From the IMG/VR virus record IMGVR_UViG_3300042888_000541, positions 1 through 44,346 of that record: a DNA stretch of 44,346 bases; one strand, 5' to 3'. A program made the position numbers and the translations under genes. Every line of letters begins with the position of its first letter. The first letter of the stretch is position 1. This DNA is from a virus. This document shows positions 24,373 through 33,891 of the stretch, one piece after another. Below the pieces are notes generated by a model. The model had not been told where the DNA came from. It saw only the letters and a list, made by a program, of their open reading frames with translations, and did no database searches.

Positions 24373-24640
24373 AAGCCAACTATTCACTCAAATACATGAG
24401 ATAGTTTTTCATGGAAAGGGAGGATATGATTGGGAAACGGTCTATGATATGCCAATTTGGTTAAGAAAATTTACCTTTAACAAGATAAAAGAGTGGTATG
24501 ATAAGGAAAGACAAGATGTTGATGGGCAGACAACTGTAACAGCATCAACAGATATGAAGAAATTAAAGATTCCTTTACCACCTAAAATATCACAATCAAA
24601 TACAAAACCAACATATACGAGTAAAGTGTCTAAAAAATAG
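24350..24640 (+). CDS. Frameshift extension of the gp26-like protein (gp51-like candidate)
   Basis: A 96-codon frame that continues the gp26-like gene in the +1 frame. It encodes YRSQLFTQIHEIVFHGKGGY, then DWETVYDMPIWLRKFTFNKI, a phrase I recognise from small proteins encoded after gp26 in T4-like phages. No ATG, GTG, TTG or CTG start exists in this frame before the ATG at 24449, which lies inside the conserved-looking block, so initiation at 24449 would cut it in half. A fusion through the T run would give about 344 residues. The last about 45 residues are polar (TTVTASTDMKKLKIPLPPKI). Alternatives: a sequencing error in the homopolymer, or an unusual start codon. Confidence 0.6.
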   Translation, partial: FTLPQDYRSQLFTQIHEIVFHGKGGYDWETVYDMPIWLRKFTFNKIKEWYDKERQDVDGQTTVTASTDMKKLKIPLPPKISQSNTKPTYTSKVSKK

Positions 24641-24650
24641 GCACTTTCTC

Positions 24651-24658
24651 TATTTATT
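24651..24658 (+). promoter_or_regulatory. TATTTATT octamer abutting the tape measure start
   Basis: TATTTATT ends 3 bases before the tape measure ATG (24662), as at 9195. If it is a promoter, the mRNA would be leaderless. Confidence 0.45.
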
Positions 24659-24661
24659 AGC

Positions 24662-26839
24662 ATGGAATTAGGAAGAAGATATTTAAGTCCAGCAGGTGGA
24701 ACTTCAGGTGGAACACCTCCTTCAGGACCATCTCAAGGTGATGTTGATAACGCAGAGCATTTAGCTGAAGCGTTTACAAGATTACAGGATACTTTATTAT
24801 CTGTAGCTAGTATATTAAGGAATCAAATTAATACAGGATTACAAGATGCTGATGATATAACTCAGCAGCTTGGTAAAGATATTGCAAAAAGTCTCTACAA
24901 AAATCTATACAACTCAGCTGCAGCCATTAAAGATATGGCTACAGAGCAAGGAGATCTAACTAAAAAGATGTTAGATGCAGAAAAGATTGAGAATAAAAAA
25001 CTCGAAATACAAAGAAGTTTAATCAGTCTAGAGCAAGACTTCATCAGACTTAGGCTCCTTGATGCAGATTTAGCTGCAGCACAAGAAGAGCGCTACCTAG
25101 ACGCTGTTGCTGCATTAAACGAACAGTTACAGATAGCTAATAACCAACTAGAAGTAGCTAAAAAGTTTGAAGGTGTATTGGGAGTATCTGCCAAAATAAT
25201 GTCGGACATGTCTAAGATCCCAATTATAGGAAACTTAATAAACGCTAAGAAGGTCTTAAAAGACATGGAGACTGCTGCTACAGATGGAGCTAGTAAGTGG
25301 AAAGTTTTAGGAGTTGGAATAGTAAGTGTATTTAATAATATTGCAAGTGCATTAACATCTCCAATAGGATTACTAACTACAATGGTAGGAATCACAGTAA
25401 GCCTAGTTAAATTTGCCTTAGATTACGAAAAGAAGATATTTGATACTGCTAAAAGCTTAGGAACAACTGTATCTTATGCGGAAAGTTTAAGAGCTAAGTT
25501 CGTTCAAATAGCAAGTGCATCAACAAATTTCGGACTTACTTCAGGAGATCTTACAAAAACATACACAGAATTATCGGATGTATTTGGATTTTTAGCACCA
25601 ACTAGTGCTGAGTTTGTAGAAAATTTAACATTAATACAGAAGAGATTAGGAATTTCTGCACAAGAAGCTGCAGCATTAGCTACCCAAGCTGCCTTATCTA
25701 ACAAAACTATAGGTGAAACTTATGGTATAATCCAAGCAACAAGAGTAGCAGAGGGATCAAGAAACAAACTTGCACTATCTAACAAGCAAATATTAGATGG
25801 CATGGCTAAGGTTAGCAGTACAATACTAGTTAACTTTAAGGGAAGTGTTGAAGCATTAGCACAAGCAGTGGTAAGAGCTACTAAGTTAGGTACAACATTA
25901 GACACAATAAACGGACAAGCTACTAAGTTAATAGATTTTGAGTCGAGCATACAAGCAGAATTTGAAGCACAAGTACTAACAGGAAGAGAGCTTAACCTAA
26001 CAAGAGCAAGAGAACTTGCACTATTAGGTGATACTAGAGGATTAATGGAAGAGTTAAACAGACAAAATATTACTCTAAATACCTACCAAGGTATGAATTT
26101 AATCCAAAGAGAGGCTTTTGCTGCTGCATTAGGACTTTCAGCTGAGGAACTTAGTAAGCAACTTATCAATCAGGAGAGAGCAAATAGATTGGGAGCTGAG
26201 GAAGGACAATCTTTAGCACAAAGATACGAGCAGTTAGTTAAGATGGGTGTGGAGGGAGAGAAGATTTTATCAACTCTAAGTGCTCAAGAGCAAGCTGACT
26301 TAAGAAGAGCTTCAGTAGCAGATAGATTTAACAACACAATAGAGAGATTAAAAGAAAGTTTAGGTAAGGTAATTTTACCTTATGTAGTAACTTTTGTTGA
26401 TTACTTAACAGACTTGCTACAAAAGTCAGGTGGAATAGAGTCAGTGATGGCAAAGATTGGAAGAGTTGTTGGAACTATTACAAATGGATTAAAAGCATTA
26501 CCAACTATATTAGGAACCATCATAGGCTTAATGGCTACAATGGCAATCTACTCTACAATTGCTAGTGGAGGTATCAACTTAGCAGCTGCAGCAGCAGCAG
26601 TAGGAGTTGGTGCAGCAATAGGATTTGGAACAGCTAGTGGACTTGGTGGAAGTGGTGCAGGATCAATTGCGCCAATCAATGCAGCAGCAATGAAAGCAGC
26701 ACCACAACAAGCAGCACAACAACAAGCTTCAACTTCAACCTCTAACAATACTCAAGGCAATGTATTTATAGATGGACAAAAGATTGGTAAAGTGTTATGG
26801 GATAACGCAGACAAACAATCTAACATAAAAGGACGTTAA
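24662..26839 (+). CDS. Tail tape measure protein
   Basis: A 725-residue, mostly helical protein that sets tail length and is ejected ahead of DNA. An Ala/Gln-rich coiled coil at 90-185 is followed by a hydrophobic stretch at about 212-255 (SPIGLLTTMVGITVSLVKFA) and a second at about 610-660 (ILGTIIGLMATMAIYSTIAS), then a Gly/Ala/Gln-rich tail and a short C-terminal module (GNVFIDGQKIGKVLWDN). Size, helicity, membrane-like segments and position downstream of the tube and gp26-like genes support the call. No lytic domain was seen. At about 1.5 angstrom per residue it predicts a tail near 110 nm. Confidence 0.85.
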   Translation: MELGRRYLSPAGGTSGGTPPSGPSQGDVDNAEHLAEAFTRLQDTLLSVASILRNQINTGLQDADDITQQLGKDIAKSLYKNLYNSAAAIKDMATEQGDLTKKMLDAEKIENKKLEIQRSLISLEQDFIRLRLLDADLAAAQEERYLDAVAALNEQLQIANNQLEVAKKFEGVLGVSAKIMSDMSKIPIIGNLINAKKVLKDMETAATDGASKWKVLGVGIVSVFNNIASALTSPIGLLTTMVGITVSLVKFALDYEKKIFDTAKSLGTTVSYAESLRAKFVQIASASTNFGLTSGDLTKTYTELSDVFGFLAPTSAEFVENLTLIQKRLGISAQEAAALATQAALSNKTIGETYGIIQATRVAEGSRNKLALSNKQILDGMAKVSSTILVNFKGSVEALAQAVVRATKLGTTLDTINGQATKLIDFESSIQAEFEAQVLTGRELNLTRARELALLGDTRGLMEELNRQNITLNTYQGMNLIQREAFAAALGLSAEELSKQLINQERANRLGAEEGQSLAQRYEQLVKMGVEGEKILSTLSAQEQADLRRASVADRFNNTIERLKESLGKVILPYVVTFVDYLTDLLQKSGGIESVMAKIGRVVGTITNGLKALPTILGTIIGLMATMAIYSTIASGGINLAAAAAAVGVGAAIGFGTASGLGGSGAGSIAPINAAAMKAAPQQAAQQQASTSTSNNTQGNVFIDGQKIGKVLWDNADKQSNIKGR

Positions 26840-26841
26840 GA

Positions 26842-27261
26842 GTGGAGTTAATATTAAACCAAATTAGATACTCAGATTTTAGTAAGAAAGGTAAGACCAC
26901 TCTTACAGGAAAGTTTGATGCTACAAAAGGAGATATTGGAGATGTACAAGAGATAGATAGAACTCTTGGAAGAGAAGTTGCTAACAACTACTTAGACTCT
27001 TTAGGAGAGAAGAACACTACAGGTGGAGCAATACCAGTTGTACAAACTTCACTTGGAAGTAAGCCATTAACAAACTTACAACTAGCTGCAGGAATACCAA
27101 ATGACAGTACCTACCTTAACAGCCTACCAGAAGGAACTTCCTACACAGGAACTACCATACCAGTAGAAAGTAAAAAGAAAGTACAGACATTGAATCCTAT
27201 AGATGTTATAGCTGGAACCAATAAGTCAAATACGTACCTAGACAATCTAGGAAACTTGTAA
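26842..27261 (+). CDS. Tail/baseplate-region protein, unknown (GTG start)
   Basis: A 139-residue protein starting at GTG, 2 bases after the tape measure stop; no nearer ATG gives the full frame. It contains two short similar phrases ending in NNYLDSLGE / NTYLDNLGN (about 48-56 and 129-137) plus STYLNSLPE between them, so a YLxxL repeat recurs three times. No family was recognised. The following gene begins 7 bases later. It is probably a minor virion or assembly protein of the baseplate cluster. Confidence 0.5.
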   Translation: MELILNQIRYSDFSKKGKTTLTGKFDATKGDIGDVQEIDRTLGREVANNYLDSLGEKNTTGGAIPVVQTSLGSKPLTNLQLAAGIPNDSTYLNSLPEGTSYTGTTIPVESKKKVQTLNPIDVIAGTNKSNTYLDNLGNL

Positions 27262-27268
27262 CGAGCAG

Positions 27269-29035
27269 ATGGCACTAATAGACCTTAAAACAAATTTAAA
27301 AAGCTTAAAATACGGAGAAGCTAACATTGCCGGTGGTGGTGGAACTCCCTATGTACAAGCACCAATGCCAAACGAATCTAATAGCGATAGGTATGGTGGT
27401 ATAACAGATCCAAGATTTTTGCAACTATACAGAGCAGGTGCTCTAACAACAGACTTTCCTATTAGAGGTGGTCAGTTAATCACAACCGATGTAGGCTACT
27501 CAACACCAGCAGGTCAAATTGATAGATCTAGAATCGAGTCATTTCTGAAAAGTCCTAAAGGAAACATCTTCGTTCAGAAGCAATCTGCTCTACAGTTTGC
27601 AAATCCTAAACTACAAGTAGGTGGAGGTATTAACCTAACAGGAGATGAAACTTCAAGAGGTATAATCGAAAACACTAGGATATACAATGGAGGAAGAAAC
27701 ACACTTCTTCAAGTAGAATCTCAAGGCACTGGAGTTCACTTCAATAGACATGGAGCACAGCCAACAGAATCTCAAAGATTAACCTACTACTACACAGCAG
27801 CAGCAACCAATACACCAAACAAGAACAGACTTACTTTGTTAAGAGATACAAAGTTAATGTCAGGTACTCGCACAACATATGACTACTCATTAGATAGTAC
27901 TATATTAGGTACTAAGTATCTAGAACTATCACGATTAGGCATCTCTTCTAACAAGAGAACTTTATTCTCTTATGCAGGAGGTCCTGGTGCAAGCCAAGGA
28001 TATGGTATAGGCATAACTCAAATCAACAGAGTAGATGACACAACTCCAGATAAGAAGTTTGCAACAACATCATACACCTACGATCAGATAGCAAAAGCAA
28101 AAACAGGTGGAGTAAGACCACATGACTTTAGAGCAGATTTAGAAAGAGGTCAAGTAATGACATCTGATTATGACAAATTAGGAATTCAAACTAGATTAAA
28201 TACAGGTAATCCGGGTGCAACTTTTAGTAGAGTTGATTATAGAGTAACAAACTCTCAAGCACAAGACATTCTTAATACCTTAAATGTATTCTCTTTTGAT
28301 CCAACAACAAAAGCTCCTTGGGAAGAAAACCCAGCTACTAAGGACATGGTAAAGTTTGTGTTTGAATGCCTATCTAATGATAGTACAACACAAGCAACTG
28401 CTTTATTCTTTAGAGCTTTTCTTTCTACAATTACGGATACCAACCAAGCAGATCTTGGTAGCTTTAAGTACTTTGGTAGAGGTGAAACCTTTAGAACATA
28501 TAAAGGCTTTGACAGATCTATATCATTTGGATTTAAAGTAGCACCTCAAACAAGAGCAGAGTTAAAACCTTTGTATACTAAGTTAAATTACTTAATCTCT
28601 CAAGTATATCCTGACTACTCTTTGCAGAGTGGATTAATGAGAGGACCTGTTATACAACTTACGATAGGAGATTATTTATATAGAGTGCCAGGATATTTAG
28701 GAAACATAAGTATTACTATTGATGGTGCAACTACTCCATGGGAGATTGTATTAGATGATACTGAAACAGATGTACAACAACTACCACAAGTATTAGACAT
28801 ACAATGTACATTTTATCCAATCCATAGCTTCCTACCAAAGAGAAGTGTAGGAGTTGGTACACAATCACCTATCATAACAGCAGGTGGAGCTTTCTTAAAC
28901 ACTCCACAACCTACTACGATAGAGGCACCTACTCAACAAGCAGCTACACAAGCAACAATAACCCCATCACCTGCACCAATTGGCTTTACAGATTTTAATC
29001 AACGAGACACAACTGGTTCACCATTTGCAAACTAA
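27269..29035 (+). CDS. Baseplate/tail-tube-associated structural protein
   Basis: A 588-residue structural protein. The N-terminal third has FPIRGGQLITTDVGYSTPAG, then RIESFLKSPKGNIFVQKQSA and LQFANPKLQ, an arrangement I recognise from large structural proteins of Bacteroidota phages. The C-terminal domain (about 375-540), with FDRSISFGFKVAPQTRAELK, GPVIQLTIGDYLYRVPGYLG and QVLDIQCTFYPIHSFLPKR, resembles tube-like beta domains of tail-tube initiators. A gp48/gp54-like role is therefore possible but not shown. The last 50 residues are low-complexity Pro/Thr/Gln. Confidence 0.6.
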   Translation: MALIDLKTNLKSLKYGEANIAGGGGTPYVQAPMPNESNSDRYGGITDPRFLQLYRAGALTTDFPIRGGQLITTDVGYSTPAGQIDRSRIESFLKSPKGNIFVQKQSALQFANPKLQVGGGINLTGDETSRGIIENTRIYNGGRNTLLQVESQGTGVHFNRHGAQPTESQRLTYYYTAAATNTPNKNRLTLLRDTKLMSGTRTTYDYSLDSTILGTKYLELSRLGISSNKRTLFSYAGGPGASQGYGIGITQINRVDDTTPDKKFATTSYTYDQIAKAKTGGVRPHDFRADLERGQVMTSDYDKLGIQTRLNTGNPGATFSRVDYRVTNSQAQDILNTLNVFSFDPTTKAPWEENPATKDMVKFVFECLSNDSTTQATALFFRAFLSTITDTNQADLGSFKYFGRGETFRTYKGFDRSISFGFKVAPQTRAELKPLYTKLNYLISQVYPDYSLQSGLMRGPVIQLTIGDYLYRVPGYLGNISITIDGATTPWEIVLDDTETDVQQLPQVLDIQCTFYPIHSFLPKRSVGVGTQSPIITAGGAFLNTPQPTTIEAPTQQAATQATITPSPAPIGFTDFNQRDTTGSPFAN

Positions 29036-29043
29036 ATATACAC

Positions 29044-29349
29044 ATGGCAAATAGATATCAAAACATAAAAGTGGTTAAGTTAGATCGTACAAGTACACAA
29101 TACTATACCAATAACCTATACCCAGACATAGCTCCAAAAGATTCTGACAATTACATAATTGCAGTACTAGGAGATAGGTTTGATTTAATTGCTAATGACT
29201 TTTATCAAGATCCATCATTGTGGTGGATTATACCAGCAGCAAATAACTTACCAGGTGATTCTATCTTTGCAACTCCTGGTATGCAGTTAAGAATTCCATC
29301 GGACATACAGACTATATTAAATTCATATAATAGAGAGAATAATGGCTAG
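29044..29349 (+). CDS. gp53: Baseplate wedge protein (gp53-like)
   Basis: A 101-residue protein. GDRFDLIANDFYQDPSLWWI, then IPAANNLPGDSIFATPGMQL, is the LysM-like core of gp53-type wedge proteins, which join baseplate sectors in T4. It is shorter than T4 gp53 (196), holding the core only. Its stop overlaps the start of the giant hub gene by 8 bases, indicating translational coupling. Confidence 0.78.
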   Translation: MANRYQNIKVVKLDRTSTQYYTNNLYPDIAPKDSDNYIIAVLGDRFDLIANDFYQDPSLWWIIPAANNLPGDSIFATPGMQLRIPSDIQTILNSYNRENNG

Positions 29350-32300
29350 GTTATCGAATGTCATAGGAGCACCCTTTGAGAAGTATATCATAGATCAATT
29401 AAAAGTTAGAACTGAAAAGTCTACAACAGATAACCGATCAGCAGATGAGATCTTATACATCGCAAATTCAGCAGCTTGGATAAGACTTACATCATCTGTA
29501 TCAGTAGATTCAAGTGTGTATTCTACTTTAGGAGTTCCTTATACAGGAGTTGATGATCTAGCTAAGAATTGGATACTACAAGGAGGAACCTCTAAGATTG
29601 GCAATAACAATACATTAGAGCAAAGATTTGGATTAGGACCAGATGGTGCATATGGATTAGGTGGTATACAAAATCAAGGATACCGACCAATGCCAGGTAT
29701 CACATCAGTAAATGTTGAGACACAAGGTAAGTTAGGATCTTTAAGATATGCAACAGTCAGCTTTAAGGTTTGGAGTTTAGACCAACTTAATATAATGGAT
29801 GCATTATATTTTCGATTAGGATTTTCAATGCTACTTGAGTGGGGACATGTGAGCTATTTTAACAACAAAGGACAATATAACACAAGTGATATTTTACCAT
29901 TAGATGCTTTCCAAGCAAGTCTTAAGAAAGAAAAGATTCAAACAGATATAGCTAAGAAAAGAAAGGAATCTAGTGGAAATTACGATGCCATGTTTGGTAC
30001 GGTTACAAATTTTACCTATGACCTTAATCAAGAAGGAGGGTTTGATTGTACGGTACGATTAATTGGATTAGGATCTGTTATAGATTCGATTAGAATTAAT
30101 CAAACATATGTAATGCCAACAAAGCTTCAAGAAAAGTTATCACAAGCACAACTACAACTAGCTAGAAAGCAATACGAAGCAGATAAGCAAAAAGCCATCG
30201 ATGATGCAAGAGCTAAAACTAAAGCTGCTGAAGCTGAGTATAATAAGACATATCCAATAAAGACAGTTGGAGATATTTTGTCTAAAGCTTTTCCTTCAGT
30301 TGGTGGTGTAACAACCACTAATAGTACAATACGTTCACTCATACTAGGATACGGCGTTTACCCTTTAAATGAACCAGGACCCCTTACCAGTGCAGCAAGA
30401 GTTGATTTTGTATATAACAATTCATACTTCAAAACTCCAGTTACAGATGAAAAGAATATTACACTAACTACTCCTGTAATTCAATACATACAAGGAGTTA
30501 CTAAGGTAGATTTAGACTTAGAAGTTATAAACAAAGCAGCTTTACTAAACAGAGGTACATCAGCCAAGAAAAGTCCATATAAAACAGATATTGTAGACTT
30601 AGCATATACTAATTTGCTAAACTCATACGATACTATTGAAGGGTTTAAAGCTGACTTTGGAGCACGATTAGATGCAAAAGGAATAGAAAGGCTTAATAGT
30701 ATAGCATTTAAAAGCACAAGTCTAAAAGTTTCAGGCAGAGCAGAAACTGCAACTTATAGATTTGTATTACCACAAACAGGATTTAGTACATCAACAACAG
30801 CTAAAGATGTATTAGATGCGTTAGACATTACACTATCTAACAATGTAACTGTTGGATTTGTGTATTACTCTGATGGAGCAATTCGATCAAACAGAAGCTT
30901 CTACATGTCTCTACCAACTCAAGTAATCAACAACCAAAGTGTTATAATTAACTTTGAGACAAATAGTGTAGAGGCTTTTAAATCTGGGACAGAAAAGAAC
31001 AGACCAGAAATACAACCAATCCTACCAACTCCACCTCCTAGCCTAGGAAGTGGTGTAACCAATAATACAAAGCAGACAACAGGTACTGCTCAAACTACAA
31101 ACTCAAACACAACAAAGTCGTCTTTACAAGCAATGTTAGAAGCTGTAAAGTCTTTAACATTAGTGTCTTTATCAAAAGATATTGTAATAACATATCCTTT
31201 GTTTGAGTTAACAAACATAATGTTCAATAGTAGTGTACTAAATGGGTTTATAAGTAACGGAGGAGTTTTAAACGGAGCTAAGTATCCTCAAGCAATAAGA
31301 GGTTATAACACAAACCTACTTGCTGGCATTGCAGAGAACCAAGACATACCAGCAATAGATAGTACCTTATTTCATAGCTACCTAATTCGATACCAGACTA
31401 CAAACGTATCTGGAGTATCAGAACCACAAAGTGCTGTGTATATTAAGTTAGGTTACTTATTAGCCTTTATGAATAGCATGTGTCTACTATACGACACAGA
31501 GCAGGATGGAGCACAAAGCACACAAAGACCTTATGTGTATATAGATTTCAATCCTGAGACTAACTTTTGCCTAACAACAACTAAGCATTTATCTATTGAT
31601 CCTACTAAATGTATTATACCATTTCAAGGATCGGATGGAGATTACCAAGATATTTTCAAAGAGTCAGCAGCACAACCGCAAGACATCTTTACACCAAGTA
31701 CACAAGATACAATCTCAGCAAAGCTATCTAAGTTAAGTAAATTTCAAACAACTACTAGCAATACTGGTAAGACGATGAATATCTTATTGAATGTTGATTA
31801 CTTAAGAGACCTAGTTAGTAAGTTTGCAACTCAAGATGAAGAAGCAGGAGCAGTATACTTAAGACCTTTCTTAGACAACTTAGTTGCTGATATCAACAAA
31901 AGTTTAGGAAACTTTAATATGTTTAGAGTTGGGTACAATGATGATGCAAACACAGTTGTGATATATGATGACCAATACGTTCCTACATCTTTAAAAGAAC
32001 CTAATGGAATCAGTAACAAAGATGACATATCAGAGATTTCTATCTATGGTGTCAACAGCTTAACTAGAGGAGTTACTTTTAAGACAGACATATCAACTAA
32101 GATGTCTAATCAGATAGCAATCTCAGCGCAGTCTGTAGAGAATGCTAGTAGCTTATCAGTAGATGCAACTCCTTTTGCACATTTAAACAAAGGTTTTACT
32201 GATAGATACATTAAGAGAAAGGCAGAAGTATCAGTTAGTCCAAATCAAACAGTAAACCAAGCAGTAATAGATACTAAGAAGAATCTAGCAGAGTTGTTCA

Positions 32301-33187
32301 ATACACATGTTAGATCTATTTACGGAAACTTAAATATAAACTCAACGCAAATAGAAGGAGCAACAAACTTCTACATCCAAGCAATGAGTAAGATAAAAGC
32401 AAAGAACCCACTAACTCAAGCATCTGCATTCATACCAGTAAGTGCAACTATTACAATAGATGGTATTGGAGGAGTTTTAATGGGTAATGTGTTTAAGATT
32501 CCTGAAAACAGATTACCAATTTCATTAAAAGGTAACAAGATTGGATTTATTGTAGCTGGATTGAACCATATTCTAGAGGGTGGATATTGGACAACAGAAA
32601 TCAGAGGACAGATTATAAAGTTAAAGTTTGGTATCACATCAACTCCAAGCACACAGTCAACAACACAAACACAAGTAGTAGGTACAACAACAAGCAAAGC
32701 TTCTTACCCAGTATTAGGAGTAGCAACTTACATACCTGTTAGTATTACAGATTATGTTGCTAGAGTTAAAGCTACCTTACAAAGTAATGGACTTACAGAT
32801 AAAAACATACAGCACTCTATAGTAGCTATTGCAATCAACGAACAAAGAGTTGGTAATAACATAACAGGACCTAACTATAATAGGTATGGAGTTATGGCTG
32901 ATATTGGTAAATGGGGATCTGCTGGAACTAAGTACATTAAAGGAGCTGTAACAGCTACAGAAGGTGGAACAGGTAGTCAAAGATATTTTGCAGCATTTAA
33001 TTCAGAAGAGGATGGTATCCTATTTATGTATAACAAACTTGCAGAGAAAGGATTTCAAAAAGCCAACACAAGTGTAGTATTTGCTCAAACTTATGTTAGT
33101 AAGTGGTGGGGTAGTACAAATCCAACCCAACAAGAGCTACAACAAAAGGCAGATGGATACACAACAGCAAGTAAGTACTTAGTTTAA
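29342..33187 (+). CDS. Giant baseplate hub protein with C-terminal peptidoglycan hydrolase-like domain
   Basis: A 1281-residue protein. The N-terminal region (about 1-260) contains LRYATVSFKVWSLDQLNIMD and FRLGFSMLLEWGHVSYFNNK, typical of gp27-like hub proteins of this phage group. A charged coiled coil lies at about 260-300. The central part (300-1100) is mixed and largely unrecognised, with a Thr/Gln linker at 1100-1120. Residues about 1121-1281 resemble a glucosaminidase or FlgJ-like domain: IQHSIVAIAINEQRVGNN (candidate catalytic E1167), YNRYGVMADIGKWG and YFAAFNSEEDGILFMYNKL. By analogy with T4 gp5 it would puncture the cell wall on entry. The fusion of hub and enzyme in one chain is inferred from sequence. 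Confidence 0.72.
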   Translation: MARLSNVIGAPFEKYIIDQLKVRTEKSTTDNRSADEILYIANSAAWIRLTSSVSVDSSVYSTLGVPYTGVDDLAKNWILQGGTSKIGNNNTLEQRFGLGPDGAYGLGGIQNQGYRPMPGITSVNVETQGKLGSLRYATVSFKVWSLDQLNIMDALYFRLGFSMLLEWGHVSYFNNKGQYNTSDILPLDAFQASLKKEKIQTDIAKKRKESSGNYDAMFGTVTNFTYDLNQEGGFDCTVRLIGLGSVIDSIRINQTYVMPTKLQEKLSQAQLQLARKQYEADKQKAIDDARAKTKAAEAEYNKTYPIKTVGDILSKAFPSVGGVTTTNSTIRSLILGYGVYPLNEPGPLTSAARVDFVYNNSYFKTPVTDEKNITLTTPVIQYIQGVTKVDLDLEVINKAALLNRGTSAKKSPYKTDIVDLAYTNLLNSYDTIEGFKADFGARLDAKGIERLNSIAFKSTSLKVSGRAETATYRFVLPQTGFSTSTTAKDVLDALDITLSNNVTVGFVYYSDGAIRSNRSFYMSLPTQVINNQSVIINFETNSVEAFKSGTEKNRPEIQPILPTPPPSLGSGVTNNTKQTTGTAQTTNSNTTKSSLQAMLEAVKSLTLVSLSKDIVITYPLFELTNIMFNSSVLNGFISNGGVLNGAKYPQAIRGYNTNLLAGIAENQDIPAIDSTLFHSYLIRYQTTNVSGVSEPQSAVYIKLGYLLAFMNSMCLLYDTEQDGAQSTQRPYVYIDFNPETNFCLTTTKHLSIDPTKCIIPFQGSDGDYQDIFKESAAQPQDIFTPSTQDTISAKLSKLSKFQTTTSNTGKTMNILLNVDYLRDLVSKFATQDEEAGAVYLRPFLDNLVADINKSLGNFNMFRVGYNDDANTVVIYDDQYVPTSLKEPNGISNKDDISEISIYGVNSLTRGVTFKTDISTKMSNQIAISAQSVENASSLSVDATPFAHLNKGFTDRYIKRKAEVSVSPNQTVNQAVIDTKKNLAELFNTHVRSIYGNLNINSTQIEGATNFYIQAMSKIKAKNPLTQASAFIPVSATITIDGIGGVLMGNVFKIPENRLPISLKGNKIGFIVAGLNHILEGGYWTTEIRGQIIKLKFGITSTPSTQSTTQTQVVGTTTSKASYPVLGVATYIPVSITDYVARVKATLQSNGLTDKNIQHSIVAIAINEQRVGNNITGPNYNRYGVMADIGKWGSAGTKYIKGAVTATEGGTGSQRYFAAFNSEEDGILFMYNKLAEKGFQKANTSVVFAQTYVSKWWGSTNPTQQELQQKADGYTTASKYLV

Positions 33188-33197
33188 AGGTAACAAT

Positions 33198-33836
33198 ATG
33201 ATCAAATACTTTCCAATATCAAGAGTAATCTTAAATTTAAAGACAAACGGTAACGCTTACACGCTTAATGGAGAGTCCTATGTTGGAAGTTACTACTTAA
33301 CTTATGATGGAAAGGCATACACAGGATCAGATCCAGTACGAGGAAATAACCAACTACTACAACCTTACATAGCTAACGATCCAAACCAAGTACCAACACA
33401 AACTCCTAACTACAATAACATAAAGTCAAACTTTAGAGAAGCTAATGCAGCAGTAGTAAACAGACAAGTTCAAAAGTTAGAAAGTTTAATTCCTTACTAT
33501 CCAAATCCAACTGACACAGACTACTCAGCAGGATACTTCACAAGATACTTTGCAAAGAGATCAAACGATCCTGGATACATTGTTGAGATCTCATATGAAG
33601 ATTGGACTACAATAAAGAACGGCACTCAAGATGAAAGCATGGCAATCTATGAGATCACAGATGTGTTTTGGCAGTTAGTAGGACCTTTAAACGACAAAAG
33701 AGTGTCTCAATATGAGATAAAAGGTGGAGTATACGATACTAATAAGAGAACAACTGAGACAAAAGCTAAGAGTTTCAGAGGATTAGTAGAATATATTGGA
33801 GGCAATTACACAAAGTTTGCAAGAATTACACCATAA
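33198..33836 (+). CDS. Baseplate-region protein, unknown
   Basis: A 212-residue protein with no recognised T4 counterpart. The N-terminus is beta-rich (NAYTLNGESYVGSYYLTYDG, a short tail-fibre-like or jelly-roll phrase). The middle has GYFTRYFAKRSNDPGYIVEI, and the C-terminus VFWQLVGPLNDKRVSQYEIK. It lies 10 bases after the hub gene and ends the structural block; a replication promoter follows. A minor baseplate component is likely. Confidence 0.52.
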   Translation: MIKYFPISRVILNLKTNGNAYTLNGESYVGSYYLTYDGKAYTGSDPVRGNNQLLQPYIANDPNQVPTQTPNYNNIKSNFREANAAVVNRQVQKLESLIPYYPNPTDTDYSAGYFTRYFAKRSNDPGYIVEISYEDWTTIKNGTQDESMAIYEITDVFWQLVGPLNDKRVSQYEIKGGVYDTNKRTTETKAKSFRGLVEYIGGNYTKFARITP

Positions 33837-33838
33837 CT

Positions 33839-33870
33839 GTTGCCTTTTGTAGCAAGAAGTAGTATATTCT
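33839..33870 (+). promoter_or_regulatory. Host-type promoter candidate of the polymerase gene
   Basis: GTTGC (33839-33843), 20 bases between TTG and TATATTCT (33863-33870). It starts 2 bases after the previous stop and ends 21 bases before the polymerase ATG, marking the switch from virion to replication genes. Confidence 0.65.
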
Positions 33871-33891
33871 TCTAAAAGGTTATAAAAGGTT

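Noticed and set aside
24449-24640. Independent 63-codon gene starting at ATG 24449
   Set aside because: The start lies inside a continuous conserved-looking block that extends upstream in the same frame to 24350, so a frameshift extension is the better model.
28673-28680. TATTTATA octamers inside genes (for example near 26763, 28673 and 35199)
   Set aside because: AT-rich coding sequence gives such octamers by chance; only those in gene-free gaps at consistent distances from starts were kept.
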